Positions 24,480 through 37,079 are shown, counted from the stretch's first letter. The stretch is DNA of 64,000 nucleotides from Margaritifera margaritifera (GCA_029931535.1 JAQPZY010000650.1:201001-265000); one strand, 5' to 3'. Program-made: numbers and translations. The notes: a model not told the origin generated them from the letters alone.

Positions 24480-27070
24480 AGGGACGTCTATGGTCTGCAT
24501 TGCAATTAACATTTCTGTTCTATCTCGTAATGTAAGAAACACCTTCTCTATCCTTTATTGTAAGGCATATCTTCTCTGTCCAGTATTTTAAAGGACATAT
24601 TTTCTGTCCTATATTGTTGGGGACATCTTCTCTATCCGGTACTGTAAGGAACACCTTCTCCACTCTGTACTGCAAGGGACATCTTCTCTATCCTGTAATA
24701 TAGTGAACGTGTTTTATATCCAACACTGTAACGGACATCTTCTCTGTCCTATTTTTAGCGGACATCTTCTCTATCATATATTGCAAGTCATGCATTCTCT
24801 GTCCTGTATTGCGATGAACACTTCGATCACGTATTGTAAAAAACACCGTTTCTATCATGTATTGTAAGGAACACCCTTTCTATCATGTATTGTAAGGAAC
24901 ACCCTTTCTATCATGTATTGTAAAGAACACCCTTTCTATCATGTATTGTAAGGAACATCCTTTCTATCATGTATTGTAAGGAACATCCTTTCTGTCATGT
25001 ATTGTAAGGAACACCCTTTCTGTCATGTATTGTAAAGAACACCCTTTCTGTCATGTATTGTAAGTAATACCCTATCTATCCTATATTGTAAGGAACACCC
25101 TTTCTATAATGTATTGTAAGGAACACCCTTTTTATTATGTATTATAAAGAACACCCTTTCTGTTATGTATTGTAAAGAACACCGTTTCTGTCATGTATTG
25201 TAAGGAACACCCTTTTTATCATGTATTGTAAAGAACACCCTTTCTATCATGTATTGTAAGGAACATCCTTTCTATCATGTATTGTAAGGAACACCCTTTC
25301 TGTCATGTATTGTAAGGAACACCCTTTCTGTCATGTATTGTAAAGAACACCCTTTCTATCATGTATTGTAAGTAATACCCTATCTATCCTATATTGTAAG
25401 GAACACCCTTTCTATAATGTATTGTAATGAACACCCTTATTATTATGTAGTATAAAGAACACCCTTTCTGTTATGTATTGTAAAGAACACCGTTTCTGTC
25501 ATGTATTGTAAGGAACACCCTTTTTATCATGTATTGTAAAGAACAACCTTTCTATCATGTATTGTAAGGAACATCCTTTCTATCCTATATTGTAAGGAAC
25601 ACCCTTTTTATCATGTATTGTAAAGAACACCCTTTTGATCATGTATTGTAAAGAACACCCTTTCTATCATGTATTGTAAAGAACACCCTTTTTATCATGT
25701 ATTGTAAGGAACATCCTTTCTATCCTATATTGTAAGGAACACCTTTTCTATCATGTATTGTAAGGAACACCCTTTTTATCATGTATTGTAAAGAACACCC
25801 TTTCTATCATGTATTGTAAGGAATACCCTATCTATCATGTATTGTAAGGAACACCCTTTTTATCATGTATTGTAAAGAACACCCTTTTTATCATGTATTG
25901 TAAAGAACACAATTCTATCATGTATTATAAGGAACACCCTTTCTATCATGTATTGTAAGGAACACCCTTTCTATCCTATATTGTAAGGAACACCCTTTCT
26001 ATCATGTATTGTAAGGAACACCCTTGTTATCATGTATTGTAAAGAACACAATTCTATCCTATATTGTAAGGAACACCCTTTCTACCATGTAATGTAAAGA
26101 ACACCCTTTTATTCATGTATTGTAAAGAACACCCTTTTTATCATGTATTGTAAGGAATACCCTTTCTAACATGTATTGTAAAGAACACCCTTTCTGTCAT
26201 GTATTGTAAAGAACACCCTTTCTATCATGTATTGTAAGGAACACCCTTTCTATCATGTATTGTAAAGAACACCCTTTCTATCATGTATTGTAAAGAACAC
26301 CCTTTTTATCTTGTATTGTAAAGAACATCCTATATATCATGTATTGTAAGGAACACCCTTTCTAGCATGTATTGTAAAGAACACCCTTTCTGTCATGTAT
26401 TATAAAGAACACCCTTTCTATCATGTATTGTAAAGAACACCCTTTCTATCATGTATTGTAAAGAACACCCTTTCTATCATGTATTGTAAAGAACACCCTT
26501 TCTATCATGTATTGTAAAGAACACCCTTTCTATCATGTATTGTAAGGAACACCCTTTCTGTCATTTATTGTAAGGAACACCATTTCTATCATGTATTGTA
26601 AGGAACACCCTTTCTATCATGTATTGTAAAGAACACCCTTGCTGTCATGTATTGTAAAGAACACCCTTTCTATCATGTATTGTAAGGAAAACCCTTTCTA
26701 TCATGTATTATAAGGAACATCCTTTCTATCTTGTATTGTAAGTCACACCCTTTCTATCATGTATTGTAAGGAACACTTCTATTTTGTATTGAAAGTAACA
26801 CCTTCTCCAGTCTTTATTGTAAGAACCTCATCTCTATCCTATTTGCTAATAGCAAATATTCTGTCATGTGCGGACTATCTTTGTCTTCTTTGCATTGCAG
26901 CATCGTCTTTATCATGCATTGTAAGGAAAATCGTTGTGCCTGAACTGTGACGATCATCGTTTCTATCATCTATTGTAAGCAAACAAACAAATCTATCATC
27001 TTTTTCAATCCTGTATTGTGACGAACATGTAAGGGATATATTTTCTATCTTTAATTGTAAGGAGCATATT
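24480..27070. repeat. 28-bp mega-array 1 (about 90 copies)
   Basis: Consensus unit: CTTTCTATCATGTATTGTAA then GGAACACC, with frequent GGAA/AGAA, CTATC/TTATC/CTGTC variants. Copies at 24,480-24,830 and 26,760-27,070 are more diverged, as expected of array edges. A block of 11 units recurs at 308 bp (the AAGTAATACCCTATCTATCC variant at about 25,062 and 25,370). Confidence 0.97.
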
Positions 27071-27185
27071 TTCCAGCCTGTACGATTCAGACCACTAACT
27101 ATTACTTTAGCAGAGTACCAGTGGCGCCGCAGGTGTGTGTGTGTGTGGGTGCGGGGGGCGGACATTGGATAGCATTTATGATAAT

Positions 27186-27540
27186 TATACATCGGACCAT
27201 TAGCTATACTATCAGCGTGGAATATTTCTTTTTTAATTTTACGAGGACTTTTATAAATGCTTTAGACGTTTGACATAGATTCTCTCTGTGCACTTACACA
27301 ATTTCGATTTTTCCGGTTAGCCGACACTAATCTGTTTCTATCCGGTGCGAGACTGTTGATTAGGTAGCTTTGCATGTACCCCGCTTTAATGACATTTATC
27401 AAGAAAACATACTGCGACGTACCCCAAATTGTTCATCATCTTTAGTCAAGAAGATTATGCTTTGTGTACTGGAAAACTAGTGCACAAAATAGTTTTATTT
27501 TTCTCAAACGTTAAGACACACGTCAATGGAACATCAATTA
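27186..27540. repeat. Duplicated module, copy 1
   Basis: Follows 28-bp array 1. Shares in order with copy 2 (28,905-29,262): 'GAGACTTTTAT-A-TGCTTT', 'TCTGT...', 'GTTGATTA-GT', 'GACATTT-ATCAA-AAA', 'GTCAAG-AGA', 'TTTGTGTACT', 'TAGTGCACAAAATAGTTTTA'. Ends with a potential hairpin at 27,460-27,488. Confidence 0.85.
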
Positions 27541-28904
27541 TTGGTCTGAACCCTATCAAGGAAAGTGCCTATCATACATTACATCCCGGATTAAACAGGT
27601 AAAACTGCTGTTAAACTCGTTCCAATTGTCTGTAATGGTCTGTTTCTGTACAAATATCATAACAGAAATTGCTTTGTTGCGATTATACATAAATATAATT
27701 TTAATATAGTCATAGTCATCCTGATCCTGCAACATATAAACACTGAGACTGTATATTACCACATACTGGAATAGGTATTATTGATAAAAAAAATTGCACG
27801 ACAACTCGAGTTCATAATCGTAAAGAAAACATGAATATGCGACTGTTCTTTCTAAAAAAAATTGTCATGCATACCTTTCAAAACAAAATTTCAGAACAGG
27901 ATGCAACATAGCACATTTTGTAAAAAAAAAATCTTCTTTAAAAAGCGCATTTCAGAAAATGTATGAGATTTGAGTGGATATACCTTAGAAGTCATGTCAA
28001 TAGGAAACAAGGCTTATCAATAGTTATGTTCTAAAAATATAAAATTGCTCCAATAATTCGTTGCATACTAGTAATTTAAATAGACTTTTATAAATGTTTT
28101 CCATACCTATTTATTAATCTCTCTCCATATTTTGCATATTATTATGGTATCAGAGATATCCTCTTTATTTTTGCATATTAGAGACCTATTATTCATTTGA
28201 GAAACAATGTCAATTTACAGAATAGTATTTGTTTAGGCAGAAAAAAAATTGCAAAGTTTTGCAAATGGGGTGGTATTTGTCTTCTTGAGACATAACAGTT
28301 GTTGGTTTAAAGAGTGATTTTGCTCTTCTGAACAGCTCATGTTTACAAGCGTATATCTGACACGGATGTAAGCCAGGTATACACCTAGATGTATTTTAAA
28401 GGATAGTATATGTCGATGGCATGGAATAGTTGTAGAAATCAGACCCAAATTTCCAATATTAAACGCTGTTGACGGGTCAATGTAAAGATTGCAAATTACT
28501 TAAATTTGCAGATGCTGTACGCATACTAGATCCATAAAGTAACCAATGCAAGACACGACCAACATATTTATGTCTTGAGCAAAATCCTCGAGTTTACTTG
28601 TTTCAATGACATTGAAGACAGAAAAGGTTGTTTTGGAAGCAGATTTTAAAACTGGCAGCAACAATGGGGACCAAAAGTTGCACAAGTTCCGAAATTTCTG
28701 TAAAACCGCGACTGAGAGACAGTTGCTTTTGTACAGAGTTTGTTAGTGATATGTTTTGTTGTTGTTGTTGTTGGGTTTTTTCACGGATGATTTTTGTAAA
28801 AAACCACTTTTGGTATAGTACACAGATCACTAATTATCAGTTAAGAAGGGTACCAGTCTGGAAATGGGTGAATATGTGAATGCGAACTTAATATGTTCAG
28901 ATCG

Positions 28905-29262
28905 AACCAATGGCTGTAATATGCACGTGAACTGCACGTGAACTGTTTTATTTGTAATCTTCCGAGACTTTTATCAGTGCTTTCAAGTTCTTGATATATT
29001 CTGTCTGTACAAGATTTTATCCGGCAGACCAAAATTATCACGTGTCTACCCAGTGCAAAACAGTTGATTAAGTTTGCTTTTGCCGCGTTAGAGACATTTT
29101 ATCAATAAACAGTGCCACGAAGCACTCATTTTGATTGTTCAGAAAGTTCGCGCAGACGTCAGTCAAGGAGAACATGTTTTGTGTACTAGAGCATTTAGTG
29201 CACAAAATAGTTTTATTTTCTTAAACATTAACATTATTTTCCTCGGAAAATGAATTAGTGGT
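28905..29262. repeat. Duplicated module, copy 2
   Basis: Homologue of 27,186-27,540, immediately upstream of 28-bp array 2. The hairpin TTTTGTGTACTA ... TTAGTGCACAAAA (29,177-29,207) is kept, as is the following AATAGTTTTATTTT. Confidence 0.85.
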
Positions 29263-29299
29263 TTGCGTCCAATATTGCAAGAAAACATCTTTTGTATCT

Positions 29300-32200
29300 T
29301 GCATTGTTAGAAGCATATCCTTAATCCCGTACTGTATGGAATATATTCTTCATCCCGTACTGTATGGAATATCTTCTTCATCCCGTACTGTATGGAATAT
29401 ATTCTTCATCCCGTACTGTAAGGAATATATTCTTCATCCCGTACTGTATGGAATATCTTCTTCATCCCGTACTGTATGGAATATATTCTTCATCCCGTAC
29501 TGTATGGAATATATTCTTCATCCCGTACTGTATGGAATATCTTCTTCATCCCGTACTGTATGGAATATATTCTTCATCCCGTACTGTAAGGAATATATTC
29601 TTCATCCCGTACTGTATGGCATATATTCTTCATCCCGTACTGTATGTCATATATTCTTCATCCCGTAATGTATGGAATATATTCTTTATCCTGTACTGTA
29701 GGAAATATATCCTTCATCCAGTACTGTATGGAATGTATTCTTCATCCCGTACTGTATGGAATATATTCTTCATCCAGTACTGTAGGGAATATATTCTTCA
29801 TCCCGTTCTGTATGGAATATATTCTTTATCCTGTACTGTACGGAATATATTCTTCATCCTGTACTGTAGGGAATATATTCTTTATCCTGTACTGTATGGA
29901 ATATACTCTTTATCCTGTACTGTAGGGAATATATTCTTTATCCTGTACTGTAGGGAATATATTCTTTATCCTGTACTGTAGGGAATATATTCTTTATCCT
30001 GTACAGTATGGAATATACTCTTCATCCCGCACTGTATGGAATATACTCTTTATTCTGTACTGTATGGAATATACTCTTTATCCTGTACTGTAGGGAATAT
30101 ACTCTTTATCCTGTACAGTAGGGAATATACTCTTAATCCTGTACTGTAGGGAATATGTTCTTTATCCTGTACTGTAGGGAATATATTCTTTATCCTGTAC
30201 TGTAGGGAATATATTCTTTATCCTGTACTGTAGGGAATATATTCTTTATCCTGTACGTAGGGAATATACTCTTTATCCTGTACAGTGGGGAATATACTCT
30301 TTATCCTGTACTGTAGGGAATATACTCTTTATCCTGTACAGTAGGGTATATACTCTTTATCCTGTACTGTAGGGAATATATTCTTTATCCTGTACTGTAG
30401 GGAATATACTCTTTATCCTGTACTGTACGGAATATACTCTTTATTCCCTACGTAGGGAATATACTCTTTATCCTGCACAGTAGGGAATATACTCTTTATT
30501 TTGTACTGTAGGGAATATACTCCTTATCCTGTACAGCAGGGAATATATTCTTTATCCGGTACTGTAGGGAATGGAATATATTCTTTGTCCTGCACTTTAG
30601 GGAATATATTCTTTGTCCTGTACTGTAGGGAATATATTCTTTATCCTGTACCGTAGGGAATATATTCTTTGTCCTGTACTGTAGGGAATATATTCTTTAT
30701 CCTGTACTGTAGGGAATATATTCTTTGTCCTGTACTGTAGGGAATATCCTCTTTATCCTGTACTGTAGGGAATATATTCTTTGTCCTGTACTGTAGGGAA
30801 TATATTCTTTATCCTGTACCGTAGGGAATATATTCTTTATCCTGTACTGTAGGGAATATACTCTTTATCCTGTACTGTATGGAATATACTCTTTATCCTG
30901 TACAGTAGGGAATATATTCTTTATCCTGTACTGTAGGGAATATATTCTTTATCCTGTACTGTAGGGAATATATTCTTTATCCTGTACTGTAGGGAATATA
31001 CTCTTTATCCTGTACTGTAGGGAATATATTCTTTATCCTGTACTGTAGGGAATATACTCTTTATCCTGTACTGTAGGGAATATACTCTTTATCCTGTACT
31101 GATTGGGAATATATTCTTTATCCTGTACTGTAGGGAATATATCTTTATCCTGTACTGTAAGGAATATAATCTTTATCCTGTACTGTAAGGAATATATTCT
31201 TTATCCTGTACTGTAGGGAATATATTCTTTGTCCTGTACTGTAGGGAATATATTCTTTATCCTGACCTGTAGGGAATATATTCTTTATCCTGTACCGTAG
31301 GGAATATATTCTTTGTCCTGTACTGTAGGGAATATATTCTTTATCCTGTACTGTAGGGAATATATTCTTTGTCCTGTACTGTAGGGAATATCCTCTTTAT
31401 CCTGTACTGTAGGGAATATATTCTTTGTCCTGTACTGTAGGGAATATATTCTTTATCCTGTACCGTAGGGAATATATTCTTTATCCTGTACTGTCGGGAA
31501 TATACTCTTTATCCTGTACTGTATGGAATATACTCTTTATCCTGTACAGTAGGGAATATATTCTTTATCCTGTACTGTAGGGAATATATTCTTTATCCTG
31601 TACTGTAGGGAATATATTCTTTATCCTGTACTGTAGGGAATATACTCTTTATCCTGTACTGTAGGGAATATATTCTTTATCCTGTACTGTAGGGAATATA
31701 CTCTTTATCCTGTACTGTAGGGAATATACTCTTTATCCTGTACTGATTGGGAATATATTCTTTATCCTGTACTGTAGGGAATATATCTTTATCCTGTACT
31801 GTAAGGAATATAATCTTTATCCTGTACTGTAAGGAATATATTCTTTATCCTGTACTGTAGGGAATATATTCTTTGTCCTGTACTGTAGGGAATATATTCT
31901 TTATCCTGTACCGTAGGGAATATATTCTTTATCCTGTACTGTAGGGAATATACTCTTTATCCTGTACTGTATGGAATATACTCTTTATCCTGTACAGTAG
32001 GGAATATATTCTTTATCCTGTATTGTAGGGAATATATTCTTTATCCTGTACTGTAGGGAATATATTCTTTATCCTGACCTGTAGGGAATATATTCTTTAT
32101 CCTGTACTGTAGGGAATATACTCTTTATCCTGTACTGATTGGGAATATATTCTTTATCCTGTACTGTAGGGAATATATTCTTTATCCTGTACTGTAGGGA

Positions 32201-32412
32201 ATATACTCTTTATCCTGTACTGATTGGGAATATATTCTTTATCCTGTACTGTAGGGAATATATTCTTTATCCTGTACTGTAATGAGTATATTCTTTATCC
32301 TGTACTGTAAGGAATATATTCTTTATCCTGTACTGTAGGGAATATACTCTTTATCCTGTACTGTAGGGAATATATTCTTTATCCTGTACTGTAGGGAATA
32401 TATTCTTTGTCC
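29300..32412. repeat. 28-bp mega-array 2 (about 110 copies)
   Basis: Consensus unit: CTTTATCCTGTACTGTAGGG then AATATATT. The first 15 copies use the variant CTTCATCCCGTACTGTATGG. It lines up with the array 1 unit as TATC-x-TGTA-x-TGTA-x-GGAA-x-A. A higher-order block recurs at 644 bp (23 units): the variant 'CTGATTGGGAATA' is at 31,100 and 31,744, with the same order of flanking variants. Confidence 0.97.
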
Positions 32413-32841
32413 CGTTGTACGAAATATTTGTGTTCTATCTAGTGAGGGACATCTCTTTCCTGTATGATAAGGAATATCTTTTCTATTGTAACGATAATCT
32501 TCTATATTGTGTATTGAAGGAAAAATCTTTTCTAATTAGCTCTGTTTTTCAGATGCATGCTTTTTTATGCGTTCGAAATATAAACAATGAAAGCTCCTTC
32601 TTATTATCTCACATGGGATATATATGATCCCCACGTGACTTTTTTTTCCTAACATTTGGTTTATCATCATCTTATGACTGTTGAATTTAGACCAATGTGT
32701 CCCTACAATGTAAATTAATGATATACTCATAAAATCCAAACTGTGAGTACAAGTAACGTTTTTATTTCACTGAGAATGTTAAGGTTCATGCTGCTGAAGA
32801 AGGGAATATTGAATACATATTATAGCACATGTGCTTGAACT

Positions 32842-32937
32842 ATGTATGTATGTATGTATGTATGTATGTATGTATGTATGTATGTATGTATGTATGTATG
32901 TATGTATGTATGTATGTATGTATGTATGTATGTATGC

Positions 32938-32971
<34 letters not shown>

Positions 32972-32998
32972 ATGAATGATTGTATGTATGTGTGTGTA
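32842..32998. repeat. (ATGT)n microsatellite
   Basis: About 25 uninterrupted TATG tetranucleotides, then (GT)n and further ATGT units. Confidence 0.98.
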
Positions 32999-33300
32999 TA
33001 TCAGTATGTGTATATATATACGTATGTAAAAACTAATAAATAAAGTTTAACTTTATGAATTGTGTGTCATGATTGGAATCTTGCCTCTTCGGCAAAAATC
33101 ATTCTTCTAGCCAGATCAAGTTTTAGCTTATTTTGAATAACAGTATTGTACGATTGTTTTCCTTTTATTTAACACGTATTTATTTTTATATGCTTATTTT
33201 TTCTTTAGATTGTATTTCCTGTTTTATGTAAATATGACATACTTTATAATTTTCTTCCATATACGACTTATATTTAAACTTTTATGTATTTTTTTTACAG

Positions 33301-33369
33301 GTGATGGTAATCAGCATGTGGATTCTGCTTGAAATTATACTTCTTGGTGCTCTATTTCTCTACGCCACG
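33301..33369 (+). CDS. GPR158-like: Exon C: TM2
   Basis: A small exon of 23 codons between acceptor ttttttacag and donor gtaagt. It encodes VMVISMWILLEIILLGALFLYAT in two parts: a short intracellular loop 1 end and a hydrophobic helix. The family has 'S-x-x-x-L-L-E-x-x-L-x-G-x-x-L-L-Y' at TM2, which matches. It is phase 0 on both sides, so skipping it would keep frame but delete TM2. The exon lies alone between two introns of 19.8 kb each; a homopolymer-rich T tract precedes the acceptor. It is too short to be found by ORF length; the call rests on splice sites, phase and family motif. Confidence 0.88.
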
Positions 33370-33639
33370 GTAAGTCTTATGCTCTTCTCTTTTCAAGGAC
33401 CATGTCTTCTTCATTTGGACTTCTCTGTGTATAGGCCTTTTCGATAACAGATTCATCTCCCTTGAGATGGAAACTCTTCAGCGAAGACTATCACTTCCGG
33501 GGACCATGCAATCAACAATGGCGTTCATGTATAAAGGAATCTTTGAAGCATGTGACATTTTGAGCATAAACGGATAACGCATATAAAGACAATTCTGCAT
33601 GAGGTAGGATGATATTATCTAAATAATAGAAATGATAAC

Positions 33640-34037
33640 ATCAGTGCCTTAAGGAATTATATTAAAACCGTCTTCAGCGATCAACACAACAAGATTGGTT
33701 ATCTGTTGTAGAAAAAGCGTCCAAAGGACAAAATTTTACAATGTATAAAACGGATATCCAATTGGACGAATATTTAATCAAATTCCCTAAAAAAAAGTGT
33801 ACTTACTTACCTCTCTTGAAATTTAGGATGTCAAACCATAAATTACCTGTTGAAACTGGTCGATGGAATAAAATTCCATATGAAGAAAGAAAATGTATCA
33901 AATGTCAAAATAATGTTTTGGGTAATGAATTTCATTACCTCTTTGAGTGTGAATTCTTTAGGGAGGTTAGACTGAATTATATTAAGAACTATTATTACAC
34001 CAAATACTTTGAAATATCAACATTTAATGACAAATAG
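33640..34037 (+). pseudogene. LINE reverse-transcriptase C-terminal fragment
   Basis: From 33,741 the frame reads LLKFRMSNHKLPVETGRW, then EERKCIKCQNN and NEFHYLFECEFF. This 'RxSNHKLPxExGRW...R-x-C-x-x-C...G-[DN]-E-x-HxLxxC' pattern is the zinc-knuckle region after the RT domain of LINEs common in molluscs and fish. The same frame extends upstream to 33,690 (QDWLSVVEKASKGQNFT). Before that, homologous sequence (LRNYIKTVFSDQHN, about 33,650-33,690) is in another frame, so a frameshift separates them. No 5' RT motifs and no intact 3' end are present. It lies 270 bp after exon C, same strand. Confidence 0.8.
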
Positions 34038-35069
34038 GAATAAAATAAAAGTGTAAAATATAAACGTATTTGTTAGCAAAATTATGAACAAATTAGAAAC
34101 TGAATATATCCTGACTTCACATTCCAACGTTTTGAAACTCTGTTAAATATTAAGTGAAACATATCAAAAACGTTTCCATTTAAATCGTTCATTACTCTTC
34201 TTTCGATACTCCCTGGACTTGTAATATTTACATAATCCATGTTCTCTCTCTCTCTCATTTTCTGTCACTTAGCTTTTCCTAGCTTCTCCCTCTTATTTAT
34301 ATTACACCATGATGGCTTCTGATATATTAAAATTTTTTTACTTGACTCATATGCCATATATGCATAGCCTCAGTGTGATTTATTTCTAATAATGTCTTGT
34401 TCTGTTCTCTTCAGTAGTTCTACAATTTATATAGCGACAAGTGAACTGGAGAAATATAATAACATACTTGCAAAAATCCATCGAAATCCAATTTAACTTG
34501 TAGCGCTTTCTATTTTTTTCAGTCTTTTTGGGGAACTTTTGAATATGAGCAGTTAAATGTCACAGTATCTGAGCCGCGTATATATGATGTTGTAAATATC
34601 ATAACTTCTCCACGTGCATTGCTTTAGTTTTTGCGGGAAGACTAATTATCATAACAAAGCGCGAGGGCCGACAAATGTCTTGCTATATCTGCTCTTGTAA
34701 TTCGATTCATGCAGAGTAGTAGTCGCACAACTGCTTACTATAGCAATTTGACAGAGTGCGAGTATCTGGATCAATTGTCCCCGGAAGTTGACGTACCAAG
34801 TGGGCATACGCAATGAGTGGACAGAAGAGTTCCAATTCAAGGGGAGTAACCTAGTTTCCGAAAAGGCCTATATCCATAATATATCATTTATGCCATACCT
34901 GATGTTGATTCACCAGTAGGCCTGATTTACGCACGTAATAAAGCGATTTACTCGGTCTTGTCATATAACCTCGTCTGAAGTAAATAATGATACAACCTGA
35001 AATATAACTTAGATTAGGAGAATATTATTTTATAACAAGCATAAAATACTTATCGCCCTAATTGTATAC

Positions 35070-35485
35070 GCTCGCCATAAGGCGGAGCGTATCATATTAT
35101 GACATTCTCCGTCCGTCTCATCCACAGTTATTTGTGTTCTCCACCATGTACCCTTGCCGCGTTTTGTAAATTGATTACATTTAGGGTAAGGACAAAGAAT
35201 GTAGATTTGTGGATCTAAAGGTCAAAGGTCATTGTCACTATGGCTGAAAAATGAAAAATGGTTTCTGCACCAAAATGTCAGTTCTCGACCATTCACCTTA
35301 AGAAAGGTTTGTGGATGGCTTACACATTGGGTAATCGTTAAAACGTGATTAATAACCTGATTTAACCTGATACTACAGTAGATAGTAAAAGTGAATGCAA
35401 TTTTTCCCCTATCATTAACAAATCCTGGTACCATGACCAACACCACTATCGTCAGTTTTGGACGATACTATGGCGAGCCAGGGTG
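35070..35485. repeat. Dispersed repeat with inverted ends and a DR1 site
   Basis: Starts CGCTCGCCATAAGGCGGAGC and ends near ACTATGGCGAGCCAG, a short inverted pair (CTCGCCATA). The start resembles 21,580-21,600 (CCATAAGACGGAGCATATTA). It contains AGGTCAAAGGTCA at 35,219-35,231. Confidence 0.6.
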
Positions 35486-35845
35486 CCAGTCTACCGGAAA
35501 CAGTACTCTAACTCGTATATAAAGCTTATAGATTCATTTCGTTTGATTTTACGAATTAATAGAGTAAATTATGTTTCAAGATCATCTCTGTAGATCACAA
35601 CATTCAGTAATATGACTCCTGATTGAGTCAATAGTACCATAAATGTCATTCTCCCAGTTTGCTATTGTTACATCTCATAGAAGTTATTTTGGGTAACCAT
35701 TGATATGATCCTCTAAATCCATCCATGCGAATAAAGAATGTAATGGAAGAGGTTTATTTTTCATTTTTATATTACAAGTTAACTGTTTGTGATACATGTG
35801 ACTATTTTTACATCAGCAGAAATTTTTTTTTTGTCCTTTATTGTA

Positions 35846-36050
35846 TGGCAGCGGCGGTTGGAAAGTGGCTAACGTTACGATTTCGCGACCGCAATCGTGC
35901 GGTTTCGAATCCTGTCCAGATCAGACCGAGTCGCCTATCTTTGCATGTCTTTAGGCAAGATACGTGTCTCCAGTTACCTCAGCACGACTTAATCATTCAT
36001 GTGTTGATGTTCCGTTAAAAGCCCACCCAATCATTCAGTCAATTAGTCAA
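35846..36050 (+). mobile_element. tRNA-derived SINE, nearly full length
   Basis: Head GGCAGCGGCGGTTGGAAAGT with box A-like 'GGTTGGAAAGTGGCTAA' and box B GGTTTCGAATCC, then GTCCAGATCAGACCGAGTCG, TTAGGCAAGATACG, and the 3' end TGTTGATGTTCCGTTAAAAG with a (CAAT)-like tail. Same family as 47,430-47,625, with which it shares TGATGTTCCGTTAAA. Confidence 0.85.
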
Positions 36051-36769
36051 ACCTGTACTCTCTAATCTCAGCTGCATAAATAGTAGGTTTACATTCTTAT
36101 TTAAAGGTCATTCAAGCCTTTCTTAAAAAACAAAAATGCTGCTTTTTATTGGTATCTTATTCCGATTCAGTTGGTTTTTTGACATTTATGACAAAGGTCA
36201 GGGTTTTGATTATTTATGTTCATATCTAAAGAAATGAACCAGATATTGGCTTTCAAGGTCTGATTAAATAAAATACTCCCAGAGTGCACGTAAGCCATTC
36301 GTGGAGGTGATTTCTTGGATCTATAAGTTCGCTTATGTTAGTCATGGAAGATAATCAGTTGAAGTAAATGCCATTTGTGCAATTCCTGTGGGAAATTAAT
36401 TTGATTTTTAGGTATTTATTTTGAATTTTGGGATATTCAACTTGATATTTTAGTGAACTCAGTCGATCATTGAAAATCATAGACGAACTTTGTTAATCTG
36501 ATTTTTTTTCAGTAGACAGATATAAATGATGGAGGTCACAAGTAGGATTGTTAAAGGTCATATGCCATGTTTGTGTCTGTCTAATTACCAAATGTGATTT
36601 TTCACGGCTCCAGATTAGCTTGGTGCCAACAGAGTATCTTACTCACCAGGTCTGGGTTTATTTGGATGTTTTCATTTTGCAGTTGAGCAAAATCACGTAC
36701 CTTACCCAGTGATTTATGTTTTTGATGCTATTTTTAATTAAGGAATTAGTACCTGGTACATTGTTAGTA

Positions 36770-36778
36770 TATATATAT

Positions 36779-36836
<58 letters not shown>
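36770..36836. repeat. (AT)n microsatellite
   Basis: About 32 TA dinucleotides with one G interruption. Confidence 0.98.
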
Positions 36837-36839
<3 letters not shown>

Positions 36840-37079
36840 TGTCAAGTAAATTTACATAATAAAGTTTGATTTTGAACATAAAGTGCACACTCTTAAACAA
36901 TTAAACAACATAAATAAATGGTTCTAAGGAACACATTATCACGTTATTTTATTTTTAATACCTATGATCACAGGTTCGTCATGACGATGATAAATTAACA
37001 GAATCATGACATCTTCCTCTGAACATTTATAGTTTGAACTGAAGCATGGCCAATAATGCTTTCAATTTTCTCTCTACTG

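Larger units (their letters stand above)
13461..33300 (+). other. Intron B-C (19.8 kb), repeat-filled
   Basis: Between donor gtaaac and acceptor ttttttacag. Contents, entered separately: 23-bp array, SINE, mariner remnant, SINE tail, a 190-bp diverged tandem duplication, AT and CT microsatellites, 34-bp and 36-bp arrays, a field of receptor-site-like dispersed repeats, two 28-bp mega-arrays with a duplicated module between them, and an (ATGT)n tract. Stretches with nothing recognised: 13,461-14,530, 16,100-17,020, 17,650-18,200, 19,260-20,290, 27,550-28,890. Confidence 0.8.

Noticed and set aside
29258..29981. ORFs of 93-205 aa with a YCMEYILHPVL-type repeat
   Set aside because: They are frames through the 28-bp array; the same peptide appears in three frames.
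24480..32412. CRISPR-like appearance of regular 28-bp direct repeats
   Set aside because: The copies are head-to-tail without unique spacers, lie in a eukaryotic intron and have no cas genes.
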